A DNA stretch of 64,000 bases from Gracilaria gracilis (GCA_030374805.1 JARGSG010000014.1:744001-808000); one strand, 5' to 3'. Shown: positions 1 to 10,478, counted from the stretch's first letter. Numbers and translations are program-made. Notes: generated from the sequence alone by a model not told the origin.

Positions 1-198
1 TTGCATTGCGGTACGCACTGCGTCGTTGACAACTGGATAGTACTTAAGACAGGCGGAGAGAAAGTTTTTGTTGACCAGAAGAAAGCGGTTGGATCGCCTA
101 ACTTGGCTCGTTCTAGAACTCATCATTCGGAGCTTTCTTTGCCACGCTCTGCAGCTCTACGTGATCTAGCAGTCCCTCTCCAAGTTGGGTTGGTTTAA
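1..198 (+). CDS. Open frame of 65 codons running in from the left edge, function unknown
   Basis: The frame is open from the first base of the window and stops at 196-198, so it may be the 3' end of a gene or element lying to the left. The peptide has no domain I recognise, and a chance frame is possible. Confidence 0.15.
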   Translation: MHCGTHCVVDNWIVLKTGGEKVFVDQKKAVGSPNLARSRTHHSELSLPRSAALRDLAVPLQVGLV

Positions 199-325
199 GA
201 TTCGAGTACTGTTTTTGCAACATGGAGGGAGAGAAGACTTTTGAACAACTTGCACGGGAGATGACGCCAGAAAAAAGAGTGGAATATCTAGAGGAGATGC
301 GTGGGTGGCTTGAAATACTCGAAGG

Positions 326-333
326 ATTAAAGC
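326..333 (+). repeat. Left 8-bp target site duplication of the hAT element
   Basis: ATTAAAGC directly precedes the element and is repeated exactly at 2960-2967 directly after it. Eight bp is the duplication length of the hAT superfamily. Confidence 0.93.
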
Positions 334-2959
334 CAGGCCCGTAACTATGACTGACTAACTACCTCCGAAAATGCAGCAAACATAACTAACTTGAAGAAAA
401 AGCTGAACTTAGTCATTTAGTCATTTTACGTGTCCAAAGAGAGCCCGTGTACCACGTGCAATACGAAGCACCCAAATGATGATACGAGTCTCGGGATGAG
501 GGAACAAGTTGTCAAGGACAAAGAGAAACACGCCTTTACCTTTCGCTCGGAATACAGGTTGTGAACATGACCGATCCCTCTCAGCCAACCTCAGCTCCAA
601 CGTCGCTCTCTGCCGCTGTTGTCATTCAAAAGCAGTCTGCTTAACAACTGAGACGCCGCGGACCTGGAAAAGGTAATGGATCAAGCACAAAGTATTCCGT
701 ATGGAGCACGCTCGCCGCCAAGATCATCAACGATACACGAATACCAGCATTTCAATGCCAGGTCTGTAAGGCTATACGAAGAATAAACAAATCCTACTTG
801 AACAGCAACATCTTGCTCCATTACAAAACACATCATCAACTTCTACACACTAAGCTCTTACACGCCATTTCGAAGAACGAACCAGAGTCAAGATTGAGAA
901 CGATAATTCAAAGAGATATAAGACAGAGAATCACAGTATCAAACGCATCTTCCTTTTCTGCTTTTGGTCATAGCAACACCCGTCCTAGACAACTGACCCC
1001 CATACCTCCAAAAACCGTCCAAAGTGTTGCAGTCGTACTTTTTGCGTGCGCCAGTGAAGTGTCTCTTTCTACTCTTGGCAGCCCTGTTTTGCAAGGACTT
1101 GTTGATGTCATGGGCGGTAGACTTCAATTTTCGAGCAAACAGTGTCTGGAGCAGACGTTGTTCTCGACATACAAGGCCATATGTTCTATTTTACGCCGAA
1201 AGGTTGAGAAGGCAAAGACGGGATCACTAACATTCGATGGATGGAGTGCTGCCTTGGGTGCTCCAATAATGGGGGTTACATGGCACTACGTTGATGAAAT
1301 GTGGAAACTTTGCTCTCTACCAGTGACAACCCTGAACTTAAGAAATTTGCCGAAGAACGCCCACGAGTTATGTAATGTTCTACACGAAATTGTTTTTACC
1401 AATCTGGTGCTGGGGTCCGACGAAATATGCATCTCTACAGTCACCACCGACAACGAAGCAGCAACCGCCAAAGTCGTAGATATGTTTACTGACAATATGG
1501 GAAGTGTGCGTTGCACAGTGCACACATTGGCACTGGTAGTGAATGACGTTTTTGTGGAAGGTACTCCCTGGCAGCGATATATAAAGCATGTGAACAAAGT
1601 AACATCATACTTTAACTATCACCCGAAAGCTAGCATGGCTCTGCGTGAGAAACAGTTCAGTGATGGAATAACTGCGGACAGAATCCAGCGTTTAAAACAC
1701 GACATATCAACAAGATGGCATTCCAAGTTGGCCGCAATGTCCACGTACCTTGGGAGAATGGCTAACATACACGAAGTAGCCGAGCAGCTATCGATTTCAT
1801 CTACTGAATTACCGCATCTCTCCTTGGACAGCAAAAATGTCTTAGCGGAAATCATACTAGTACTCAAAGAGGTTCGTCGAGTGGCTCGACAAATGGAGGC
1901 GGACCGGAATGTAACAATGTCACGAGCGCCTCGTGTGATTCATGAACTGTACGAAACCTTGAAGATAATGTCAGGCTCTCTCCTGCCAAGCTCGAGACAT
2001 TTTCATGATGCAGATGATGACACCGCGCAATTAGATTTGATCGCAGATCTTGATTCCACTTGCTCCCCCCTGTTGCAAGCAGCGCAGAATTTGACATCGC
2101 GAGAGACCAAGCGCGCCAAATTTGTCTGAGCAAGCCAGCAGCTAGGCAGTTGTGCGATAAGTTGTGTGTATCTATCAAAGCTCGACTTGGAGCGTTATGG
2201 AAGCCCGTTACATCCCATCCTGTTTTGTGGGCTCCCGAACAGGGTACATTGGAAACGGTTACCAGTCAACAGCGGAATGAGATTTCGAAGTCCCGTCGAG
2301 TTCTCCTGTTTCATTTAGCGGCATTAGTAGATGTTAATGAATGTGAGCTGGATTTTCTCGATGGCGACGATGGACGAGAAGTTTACTTTCATTTATTGCA
2401 TAGAGCACTTGTACGAGAAGTGCGAACCATTGACAGCTCGCTAGGACTTTCAAATGCTTCACTGGAGACTTTGTTTTCGTTAATTCACAATGAAATGCGA
2501 CAATGCTTGAGGAACGAAGGCAGAAGAGAGCCAAACGACGCTCTGTTATATTGGAAGAAAGCAAATGAGTCACCCGGACTTGTCAGTCCCGTGCCATTCA
2601 ACACAGTTGTGCGAGCGTTTCTTGGGTCGCAGGAGTCTTCTGCTGCTGCTGAACGGTTGTTCAGCAACTTGGGTCGTCTCGAAGGCACACAGTCTCAATC
2701 TCTTTTATCTGGTACAATGGAAATGTGCGAGCTGATCCGTGAATACGTGTGTGGAGAACTGCGTTGTAAGAGTTCTACTCAGAATGGCTTACTGCATCCG
2801 AAGGGGGGATTCATTCAAACGCGTTGCGCTCAAAATCGCTGCCAAGGTTTGGGAGGAGCAGAGTGAAGAGCAATGAATTTTTCTGACTAACTTGGACAAA
2901 AAGGCGGTGACTTTTGACTAACGGTGAAGAGGAATTAGTTACTCATCTGTACGGGCCTG
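334..2959 (+). mobile_element. hAT superfamily DNA transposon with both ends present
   Basis: The element is 2,626 bp. Its ends form imperfect terminal inverted repeats. The left end starts CAGGCCCGTA and the reverse complement of the right end starts with the same ten bases; about 21 of the first 27 positions match. A perfect 8-bp duplication (326-333 and 2960-2967) flanks it, which fixes both boundaries. It carries one transposase frame on the + strand with two breaks. Intact ends with few coding breaks suggest a fairly young insertion that could still be moved by a transposase supplied in trans. Confidence 0.92.
567..2866 (+). pseudogene. hAT transposase, broken by one stop and one frameshift
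   Basis: The likely start is the ATG at 567 (MTDPSQPTSAP). The same frame meets a single TAA at 642-644 and then runs on through a BED-type zinc finger, with a Cys-x2-Cys pair near 752-763 and a His-x3-His group near 822-836. The hAT catalytic region follows, with an LTFDGWSA stretch near 1228, TTDNEAAT near 1443, CTVHTLALVVND near 1515 and RWHSKL near 1714. The first frame ends at 2129. The protein continues in another frame after a run of six C (2065-2070), an obvious slippage site. The C-terminal part ends with the hAT dimerisation region (SSAAAERLFSNLGRL near 2636). Both breaks look recent because the surrounding frames are well kept. Confidence 0.9.
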
Positions 2960-3212
2960 ATTAAAGCAGAAGGCGAGAAAGTATTCCGAAAGGGGGCCGC
3001 TAAAATCGTTAGGTAAGAAACTATTCGGGTTACTCATAGGCTTGCCGGTTCCGAGCGGGGACAGCGGGCGTAGTGCGACGCTACGCTACGCTCATCTCAG
3101 CGGCGCCCTAACCGCCTTCGAGGCGGGGGCAGAAAAAGGAGAACAACTGAGTAATATCGAGCTTTTGAAGTTGGTTTCAGGATTGGGCGCATACGTGCAT
3201 GAACATACTTAA

Positions 3213-5013
3213 TTATGGCGCCGCTTAAGTGCAGTGTCGGTAAGGTTAGAACCAAAGTTAAGGAATCGTGGAAAGGTCATTCTAGTGTAAAGGGCTAAGG
3301 CCACGCTGCGATGCTTTGGGCTGTGCATCACGCAGGAGGAATACGTGTCATCCGCAATGTGCGGTGAAAATAGGTACAAGGGAGCACTGCTCGAGCCTTA
3401 CCCGCTCTCGCAAATGCGGCGCCGATAAACTAAGGGGGGTGCATGAATGAGCTCGGCATCTCCGCCTTTTTTTCGGAACTCCCTCACCTGGTTCGTTCTT
3501 ACGTTGTCGCCATCGTGCGTCTTCTACTCCTTGGAAGGTACTAAAGGTACCAACTTTATCCACCGTGCTCAAGAGAATATTGGTTTGTGTGAAATAAAAA
3601 CGCAAATGCATTGCATTTTGGTCTTGTTTACAACGAGCATGAAACAAACTTTGATCGCTTCCTTCTTCCCAAACACATCGTCACAACTTGAAATCACCTT
3701 CAGCTCTTGTGACTCACAAGCGATGAAGGTGGTTTCAAGGTGGTTTCTAGTACCTGTATCGAGGGTATAAAATTTTAAGATTATTGCGCTTGAGCGGCTC
3801 ACAAAAGAAACGGCAGAACACCTTGTCCTTGTAGGAGAGCGCACAAAGCCATGGCCGCGCGTGGCGCGGCGCCACTGCGCGTGTGCAGCAGCTGCCGCGG
3901 CGGGCAGCTGTAGTTGCTGGACGCACCCGACCTCCTCTGCGCACATCATGTGATACGCTTCCTCGGCACCCTCCGTCACCAAACGCTACATGGAGACGCT
4001 GCAAACGGGCAACCCACGCGAGCGCCTTCGACATTTCATTGAACTCACTGCTTCGCAGCGCCGCCGTCTACAGCAGCAGCAACAGCACAGCAGCAGCACA
4101 CCAGCGGCAGCGCGCGTCATGCACCACTTTCGCCACCTACAGAGCGTCGCAAGAATGCCTCTTCTCCATTCTTGAATGTAGCAACAAATCGACTAACAAT
4201 TGGCACACGCAAAAAAAAACCAAACACAACGAATTTCCGGAGCCAAAACTGATCGGTTTCGAAACTTTCTATCTTACAGCACCCTTGGTATTTATAGATA
4301 CATGTTGAGGCTCTCTTCGAAGCAGATTGACTACCCTTGTAGAGCGTAAAGCTCCCGCCGAGTCTGCGCTTCTTGCATGGGTGAATCGCTCGCTGCGGAG
4401 CGAGATTAAGCAGGTTACAAAGTTCACCAGGCGTCTCGGTGTCTTCTTTGCGCTTCGCGCGGCCTCAACCATGTAACATGGCGCCTTTGTGCGCCCTTCA
4501 TATCTTTAGACTTGGTGCCATGCCCCGGAAGGTTGCAATACAGTGCTGCGTTTGGTGCCTCTGACAATGTCTAACATTATTCCTGCGCTACTACGGCTAG
4601 TGTAGGTGTTGTCCCGAAACATAGCAGTATCCTCGACAGGAGCTGCAATTGATTACGTAAGCAATCGATTGCGATAACCCAATCGCAATCTGCGATTGCT
4701 ATCAAGACAGCTCCCGCAATTCACGATTGCTACTGTATCCAAGTTCAGAGTGTGAACTCGGCAATTCCAATTCTGTATTGCTCGGAGCAGGATAGAAGCG
4801 AAGATCTCTGGAAAGAAAGAACCAAAGTAGAAAACCTTTCCACTTCTAGACCTACATGACAAAATCTCTTGCTTCGCTATTGAGTGATGTGCACCCCCAA
4901 GAATGTTCGATTAGACGTTTAACTAACCCAAATCGCACAAATACCACCTCTCGAGCAAGCTGCTGATGTGCCATACCATGTTACAATATATCTACCGATG
5001 CCGTGCGATCAAC
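3213..5013. other. Gene-free stretch, 1.8 kb
   Basis: I see no credible gene here. Open frames on both strands around 3350-4310 are short, low in complexity (CAG/CAA runs near 4066-4100) and overlap each other. The one structured feature is the GCAATCG/CGATTGC cluster at 4647-4731, listed separately. Confidence 0.5.
4647..4731. repeat. Cluster of GCAATCG / CGATTGC motifs
   Basis: Within 85 bp there are several copies of the heptamer CGATTGC or its complement. They include a perfect 12-bp palindrome, GCAATCGATTGC, at 4661-4672, then GCGATTGC at 4692-4699 and CGATTGC at 4724-4730. It lies about 280 bp beyond the 3' end of the transporter gene. It could be a protein-binding cluster or a decayed microsatellite. 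Confidence 0.45.
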
Positions 5014-5997
5014 TCAAGCTGTGGCTCTCTTCCCAAAAGCAAGCGAATAAGCCATTCCAACAAACACCACTCCGGCTACGAGATTTCCCAAAGTCACCGG
5101 CAAAAGATTTGCCATCAGATACTGCTTCATAGTAACCTCCGCGCCCATGGCCATTCCAAACGGAATCAGGAACATGTTTGCAACACAGTGCTCAAATCCC
5201 ATCGCAACAAACGCGCAAATCGGCAACCAAATGGCGATAAACTTTCCCATCAGATCATTCGCTCCATTCTGCGTGTACACCGCAAGGCACACCAACCAGT
5301 TGCACACAATCCCCTTCAGAAACGCCTTCATGAACGGCATAGCAACTTTGGCGCTCGCAATCGCCGCTGCCGCCGCGCCGCCAGCTCCCCCGACGCATCC
5401 GCTCACAACAGCCAACCATGTCACAAGCGCGCACCCCAGAACGTTTCCGATGTAACTCCAGATCCAATTACGCAACACACCACCAGCGCCAGCACGTTTC
5501 TGCATGAATGCGCACGTAAGTAGAGCCGTATTTCCAGTGAACAACTCACCGCCAGCAACACACACTAACAGCAAGCCACCAGGCAATCCAAACGCGCCGA
5601 ACAAGAGCTTCTGCAAACCGGGATTGGCCGCTTTCAATGCCGGGGCCGCTCCACCTACACATAGTGCTAGAAGAGCGCCTAATGCGATGTAGGCGCCGGC
5701 CAGAATTGCTAGGAGTGTAACTTTCCAGCTCGGGAGCGCTGCTTTGGACGATCCTAGTGTGACGGCGGCCTCAAAGGTTTCCGCAGGTGACTTCTGCACT
5801 GCTGTTATTGACGTTCGGGTGATGGCTTTGTTGCGTGGTGATTTGGCGGGCGTTGCCGATGGCACGATGTTACGACTTGGAAGAAACGATCGCTGGGGCA
5901 CCCATGTCACGAATGAAGACTTCGCTGCACGACCGCTTTTCGCACTCGTGCGACCTGGCGCCCCCAGACGTATCGCACTTGGAACAAACGCGTACAT
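5014..5997 (-). CDS. Formate/nitrite transporter family protein, NAR1-type, likely plastid
   Basis: This 327-residue membrane protein belongs to the FNT family (FocA/NirC/NAR1), which passes formate or nitrite as pentameric channels. Family hallmarks are the GGELFTGNT box, the CNWLVCLAV segment and the GFEHCVANMF box, whose His lines the pore. Six hydrophobic segments are evident. The first ATG is at 5997; the frame is open 12 bases further but only to a GTG. The first 70-80 residues precede the transporter core, are basic and Ser/Ala-rich, and begin MYAFVPS. Phe near the start is the classic mark of a red-algal or glaucophyte plastid transit peptide. I infer nitrite import into the plastid, as for Chlamydomonas NAR1. 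Formate transport is the alternative. Confidence 0.9.
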   Translation of the reverse strand: MYAFVPSAIRLGAPGRTSAKSGRAAKSSFVTWVPQRSFLPSRNIVPSATPAKSPRNKAITRTSITAVQKSPAETFEAAVTLGSSKAALPSWKVTLLAILAGAYIALGALLALCVGGAAPALKAANPGLQKLLFGAFGLPGGLLLVCVAGGELFTGNTALLTCAFMQKRAGAGGVLRNWIWSYIGNVLGCALVTWLAVVSGCVGGAGGAAAAAIASAKVAMPFMKAFLKGIVCNWLVCLAVYTQNGANDLMGKFIAIWLPICAFVAMGFEHCVANMFLIPFGMAMGAEVTMKQYLMANLLPVTLGNLVAGVVFVGMAYSLAFGKRATA

Positions 5998-6314
5998 ATC
6001 TTCTCTCACAGATCGTCAGTACGAGGTGGAACACTCACCAAGGCGGAAAGGGCGAGCAAACAACGATTCAGGTACAATTCAATGGGAATGCAATGGGGTT
6101 TCAATAGTGCTCATCGTCTACTGTGAGCTGCTTAGACTAGACCGTTTAAGCCAGTGGCCCAAGTCCACGCGGAGCTCTATCGTCACGAAGGGGCCTGGGA
6201 ACAGCGATAGCAGATCGGGAGGGCGCTGTGTGCGGGCAGCAGCCACGTCTGATGAAACCCAACCATGAGATTGCGAGATGGAACGTGAGGTGACGTCCCT
6301 TGTTTTAAATAATT
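5998..6314. other. Intergenic, between two minus-strand genes
   Basis: About 317 bp should hold the promoter of the transporter gene and the 3' end of the ankyrin gene. I see no clear element. Confidence 0.4.
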
Positions 6315-8360
6315 TTATGAAACGTTCTTGCCACGTTCCTCACGAGCATTGCGCATGAAGCCATCGCTCGCGATCGGCTCGTCAACTGTGAGCAGCTCGC
6401 GGTGAAGCGCCTCCACACATCTGAAGTCGCTCTGAGCTACGACAAACTCTAAGCGTTCCCTGGCGATGGGTTCCAGCTGCGGCAAGAAAGCCGCGCTGGT
6501 AAGCTCTCGAACATGCTTTGGATCGCTCATATCCAAAGCAATACCGAGAGATATAGCTCCTTTTACAACATCGGTGCCGATCTCGACCATATCTTCTGTC
6601 GTAAGCCCACACAGCAGCTCAATGCCCGCGTACGTCGCATCGCATAGTGCTTTTCCAAACACGGGAACGAAAGAAAGAACAGTGCGAGCTATGGCCGTGT
6701 AAATGAGGCGTCGTTGCTGTTGTCGTAGATTTCTGTGCAGCTCATTGAGATTGCAGCACATTTGCTTCATATCATCCACCATCTTCTCACTATTCTGCGC
6801 CAGCCTTTGAAATTCTTCGGCTGCCCGTTGTGTCCACTCCTCCAGCTGATACACTCGTGTATGCAATGAGCATATTTCGTCCATAACCTTCTCCATTGCA
6901 ATCTGGAGTAGAAGACGGTTTTCGCGGATCTCTGAGCGTATTTCGATTGCATGGCTTACCCAAACTGCAGAGCATTCAGGAATGAAACCAATGGCCTCTG
7001 CATATCTTATCACAACTGAAGCTACGACGTGCTCCTCTCTATTGAGTCTCAATTTCGAGACAGGAAGGTACACGTTTTCTAACAGGTATCCAGCTGATCC
7101 TCTCAAACAAGACAGTTCACGTTCTGTAAACTGACCTGTGCGCACAAGCAAGAGAAGCAAATTGTGAGCCGCCAACAGCGAAAACAGTGAGCGTATATTT
7201 GTGCTACGCAACACTTCAAGCAGCCACTCAGTTGTGACAGATGTCTGAACGCCGATCATGAACCGATGCCACATCTTATCAACATCATCAGAAAACTGTT
7301 CCAGCAAGGTTCGACGCAAATTGGAACCGCTGGGCAAAAGAGACAGCGGAGTATCCTTGTCGAGATTGGCGATGTGCAAATCCGCTCCGTATTCGACCAG
7401 AATGCTCGCGACAGCCTGGCTACGATCAATGATGCAACGATCAAGTGCGAAATGAATAGCGGTGTTACCCTGTTTATCAATGGCATTAACCTGCGCGTTA
7501 GCGTTCAGTAACGTTTTCACGATGTCTGTTTGCGCATGATGTGAGGCCCACATGAGAGCGGTGCTTGCGTGCTGATTGGCGCGATTCACGTCTACGTTCG
7601 CTTCTAGGAGTACGCCGACGGTGTCCTCATTTCCACAGGCAGCGGCAAGCATCAATGCGTTTGCTCCATACGAATTAACGTGGTGCGGGTCTGCGCCAGC
7701 ATTCAATAAGAGCTTGACGACCGGAGATTGTGCATTCACAGCAGCGTAGGTAAGAGGGGTGTCACCATCATTATCCACATGATGGACGTTTGCATTGGCT
7801 TGACAAAGGGTTTGAACGCAAGCAATATGAGGTGTGAAGAGCGCAGTACGTCCAAAACGATCAGAAATTTCAAGTTCAGCGCCATTTTCGATCAAGGTGT
7901 GCAGCACAAGAGGCCTTTCTTTCCGAGCGGCAATGACAAGCGCTGAGAGAGCGCGCTTATCAACACAATTAAGGTCAGCACCGGCTTCAATGAGCATTTG
8001 AGCTACAGCAAGATGCCCATAACAAGCAGCATTTCTCAAAGCAGTATAACCATCACGGTCGGCATGGTTGACATTAGCACCCGCTCGTAGCAAAACTTGA
8101 ACCACTTGCTGTTGACCAAAACCAGCGGCCAGATTCAAAGCAGTGCGGTTGAGGTTGTTGACATGATGAACATTGGCCTCTCGTTGCAGCAATGCGTTGA
8201 TAACATTGACATGTCCACAACGAGCGGCCCAGAGCAGAGCGGTAAACCGTTTAGCGCCCTGATAGTCGACATGAACCCCCTCGTCCAATAAACGCAACAC
8301 GGAAGGTACATCATCACTACGAGCGGCCAAGATAAGCTCTTCCCCTGGCGAAGCGGACAT
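6315..8360 (-). CDS. Ankyrin-repeat protein with C-terminal coiled coil and hydrophobic segment
   Basis: The protein has 681 residues. The frame is open one codon upstream at a GTG, but the ATG at 8360 is the natural start (MSASPGEELILAAR). Residues about 5-345 are ten or eleven ankyrin repeats, with recurring TALxxAAxxGH and VxxLLxAGAxV patterns; they should bind another protein. The remainder is helical with no family I recognise. A strong heptad-like region (about 465-570) is followed by a hydrophobic segment near 575-605 (ARTVLSFVPVFGKALCDA) that could insert into or touch a membrane. A repeat sensor plus helical bundle recalls some immune and scaffold proteins, but no homology is claimed. 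It is uninterrupted and on the same strand as the transporter gene. Confidence 0.85.
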   Translation of the reverse strand: MSASPGEELILAARSDDVPSVLRLLDEGVHVDYQGAKRFTALLWAARCGHVNVINALLQREANVHHVNNLNRTALNLAAGFGQQQVVQVLLRAGANVNHADRDGYTALRNAACYGHLAVAQMLIEAGADLNCVDKRALSALVIAARKERPLVLHTLIENGAELEISDRFGRTALFTPHIACVQTLCQANANVHHVDNDGDTPLTYAAVNAQSPVVKLLLNAGADPHHVNSYGANALMLAAACGNEDTVGVLLEANVDVNRANQHASTALMWASHHAQTDIVKTLLNANAQVNAIDKQGNTAIHFALDRCIIDRSQAVASILVEYGADLHIANLDKDTPLSLLPSGSNLRRTLLEQFSDDVDKMWHRFMIGVQTSVTTEWLLEVLRSTNIRSLFSLLAAHNLLLLLVRTGQFTERELSCLRGSAGYLLENVYLPVSKLRLNREEHVVASVVIRYAEAIGFIPECSAVWVSHAIEIRSEIRENRLLLQIAMEKVMDEICSLHTRVYQLEEWTQRAAEEFQRLAQNSEKMVDDMKQMCCNLNELHRNLRQQQRRLIYTAIARTVLSFVPVFGKALCDATYAGIELLCGLTTEDMVEIGTDVVKGAISLGIALDMSDPKHVRELTSAAFLPQLEPIARERLEFVVAQSDFRCVEALHRELLTVDEPIASDGFMRNAREERGKNVS

Positions 8361-9128
8361 CACGTATGGTCAAGCGGTTTGCAACAAGGCAAGGAAAAAG
8401 TGAAACGCAGCTGAAACGACGAGATCGACATGTCTGAAGCAGCAACAAGGGAAAAAAAAGTGCCGTTTGTAAGCAAGCCACACACGCGAGAGGAGACAAC
8501 GGACTTGGTGTCGGTGGAATAACTACGGTCCGGAAGTGTGTCGGAGCTTCTCGACGGGCGGTGGAGCTCTACGAGTGCGAATTAAAGCGGTCTCGACTCG
8601 AGACTCGAGCACCGTATGCCATGATGGCCGTAGATAGTAGGTGGGCCAAAGCTTGTGGCGGGGCATTCGCGTGGCGGGTGCGAGCGACCTGTGGCCAGTT
8701 GCCAATGGCAACACGAAACGCAACACGAAACGCAACACGGCGCTGTTGCGTTCCGTCCGTCCGTGGGAAAGCGTCAGAGCGAAGGTTTCCAGTTTACAGT
8801 AACTTTTCTTTCGCAGATACTCGATGCAGATCTCACTCTGGATCTCAAATCAATTTCGCCAGCGTGCATTGCGAGCATGGCACGCGGTTGCACAGCCGAA
8901 CCAGCCACAACCTAAACCCTTGAAGCCCCGACAGAACATGAGTTTTGATCCCCTAGAGATAGCGTTACCCGCAAGCCGGCACTTTCGGTTGTATCTACCG
9001 ACCTTCTTTAGCTTCATCCTTCACTCTCAAAAACACTGCCACCGCCTCCCTGTCTTCTGCCACTAGTATCGACTCCGTTTGACACATTAATCCTTCGCTT
9101 CGTCTCTTCCACAACCTTCCCTTACGCA
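8361..9128. other. Divergent intergenic region (ankyrin gene / RBR gene)
   Basis: These 768 bp separate two divergently transcribed genes, so both promoters should lie here. A short tandem of the 12-mer CAACACGAAACG (about 2.6 copies) lies at 8709-8740. I see no clear TATA box. Short frames at 8561-9066 overlap each other and have no recognisable content. Confidence 0.45.
8709..8740 (+). repeat. 12-bp tandem repeat upstream of the RBR gene
   Basis: The unit CAACACGAAACG is repeated about 2.6 times head to tail, about 390 bp before the RBR start codon. Confidence 0.7.
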
Positions 9129-10478
9129 ATGGCTGCCCCCGACACCGACTACCTGCTTGCCCTCCGTATGCAATTGCAAGAGAACGGTGCCGGCGACTTC
9201 AATGCTTCGGACATGCTCGGTCTCGATACCCACTCGCACCTCTCCCAAGACACGCTCAGCAGTCTGGCCCTGGCGCAGTCCCTAGAAGCCTCTAAAGAAC
9301 TCGTCGTCCAAGACTGCCAGTTTGCGCGAAGCCTGGCAGCATCACAGCATGGATTGAAACCAGACGATTGCTCTGCACAACCTGAGCCGGAGGAGATTCT
9401 GGAAAAGGAAGGAAACATCGTGCAATGTGAGATATGCTTCGACGACTTTCTTCCCCATTTGCTGTTCGCGTCGAACGAATGCAAGCATCACTTTTGCTTC
9501 CCCTGTATGGTACAATACTTGCAAATGGTCATTCAAAGAGGGCATCCGTATCCAATCACCTGCCCTAGCTGTCGAACAGTTTTGGAAAACCAAACCTGTC
9601 TAAAAGCGCTGTCGGGAACTGGAAAAGACTATGAAGCGTTGGAGCGACTCATCATCAACAAGGATCACACGAAGAGGATTCGCTACTGCTCCAATTCAAA
9701 ATGCGCCATGCCATTTGACTGGGTTGTGGACGACGCCGGTGCGCAGAATGTCGCACAAATTGCCAGAGTGCTATGTCCGTTCTGCGACACCGAGACTTGT
9801 GCCATCTGTCGTTGTGTCTGGCATGATGATGAAACCTGTGAAGAACATGCCATCAAACAAGATCTTGAATCTCTCGCGCTTCTTACCCAGCGCAACAAGT
9901 GGACTAGATGCCCCGACTGCGGCCATCTCATCGAGAAGCGCAACGGAGATTGTAACTTCGTTCGATGTACTTGTGGATGTGGCTTTTGTCATTCATGCGG
10001 CGCCGCCTACATGACTCTTGAGTCTACCTCCGACAATGTGCATGGAATGCCAGGCTGTAGATGTTCCTTGTTTCCGCCTGTAGAGGCTGAGCAGCGGTTT
10101 CAGCCCCCAGAGCAAGCGCGCCAACCTCCGCAACGTTTACGACCTGAACAAGTGTTCCATGTGAATGAACCGCAGCTCCTAGTACCAATGCCACATGTGC
10201 ATCAAGGAGTGGTAGGTCCAAACGGTGCTGTGAACGTGGTGAAATGCTTAGAAGGAGATCAGCGCGAAATGGGAGGCGCACTTCCTCGAGAAATGCTGAT
10301 GGATATGCGTGTCAATGAGTGTCCCTATGAGGATTGCGGCCTTCGATTCCGCAGCGTACGTGCTTTGGAACAGCATCTTGCTTTTGTCCAAAGACATGAA
10401 GTACATCTGTGCTGCGAACGTCCGTTCTATCACTACGCTTCTCTTCGCAATCATCAAATGAACAACCATGGTCAATGA
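9129..10478 (+). CDS. RBR-type E3 ubiquitin ligase with C-terminal C2H2-like fingers
   Basis: This 449-residue protein has the RING1-IBR-RING2 order that defines Ariadne/Parkin-type ligases, which pass ubiquitin through a thioester on a RING2 cysteine. RING1 covers about C100-C148 (CEICFDDF, then CKHHFC and CPSC). The IBR covers about C187-H240. RING2 covers about C261-C290. C275 in RNGDCNF aligns with the catalytic Cys of HHARI, so the enzyme should be active. After a Pro/Gln-rich linker (about 317-350) come zinc-finger-like elements near 398-447 (CPYEDCGLRF, then CCERPFYHYASLRNH). A C2H2 tail is unusual for this class and may select substrate or bind nucleic acid. The ATG at 9129 is well placed, and the gene lies on the same strand upstream of viperin. 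Confidence 0.92.
   Translation: MAAPDTDYLLALRMQLQENGAGDFNASDMLGLDTHSHLSQDTLSSLALAQSLEASKELVVQDCQFARSLAASQHGLKPDDCSAQPEPEEILEKEGNIVQCEICFDDFLPHLLFASNECKHHFCFPCMVQYLQMVIQRGHPYPITCPSCRTVLENQTCLKALSGTGKDYEALERLIINKDHTKRIRYCSNSKCAMPFDWVVDDAGAQNVAQIARVLCPFCDTETCAICRCVWHDDETCEEHAIKQDLESLALLTQRNKWTRCPDCGHLIEKRNGDCNFVRCTCGCGFCHSCGAAYMTLESTSDNVHGMPGCRCSLFPPVEAEQRFQPPEQARQPPQRLRPEQVFHVNEPQLLVPMPHVHQGVVGPNGAVNVVKCLEGDQREMGGALPREMLMDMRVNECPYEDCGLRFRSVRALEQHLAFVQRHEVHLCCERPFYHYASLRNHQMNNHGQ

Larger units (their letters stand above)
222..3212 (+). pseudogene. Short open frame split by the hAT insertion
   Basis: An ATG at 222 opens a charged, Glu-rich frame (it starts MEGEKTFEQLAREM) that reaches the hAT insertion point at 333. 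If the element (334-2959) and one copy of the 8-bp target duplication are set aside, the same frame stays open on the right flank for about 80 further codons, to a TAA at 3210-3212. About 118 open codons across a transposon junction suggest that hAT landed in a coding sequence of roughly 118 residues. I recognise no domain. A GGTAAG inside the right part could be a splice donor, so the end may differ. The frame could also belong to an older element. Confidence 0.3.

Noticed and set aside
3883-4308. 141-codon frame and a Gln-rich frame overlapping it
   Set aside because: The Gln-rich stretch comes from a CAG-type microsatellite, frames compete on both strands, and no domain is visible.
5147-6268. 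Plus-strand open frames opposite the transporter gene
   Set aside because: They lie opposite a conserved membrane-protein gene and have no recognisable content.
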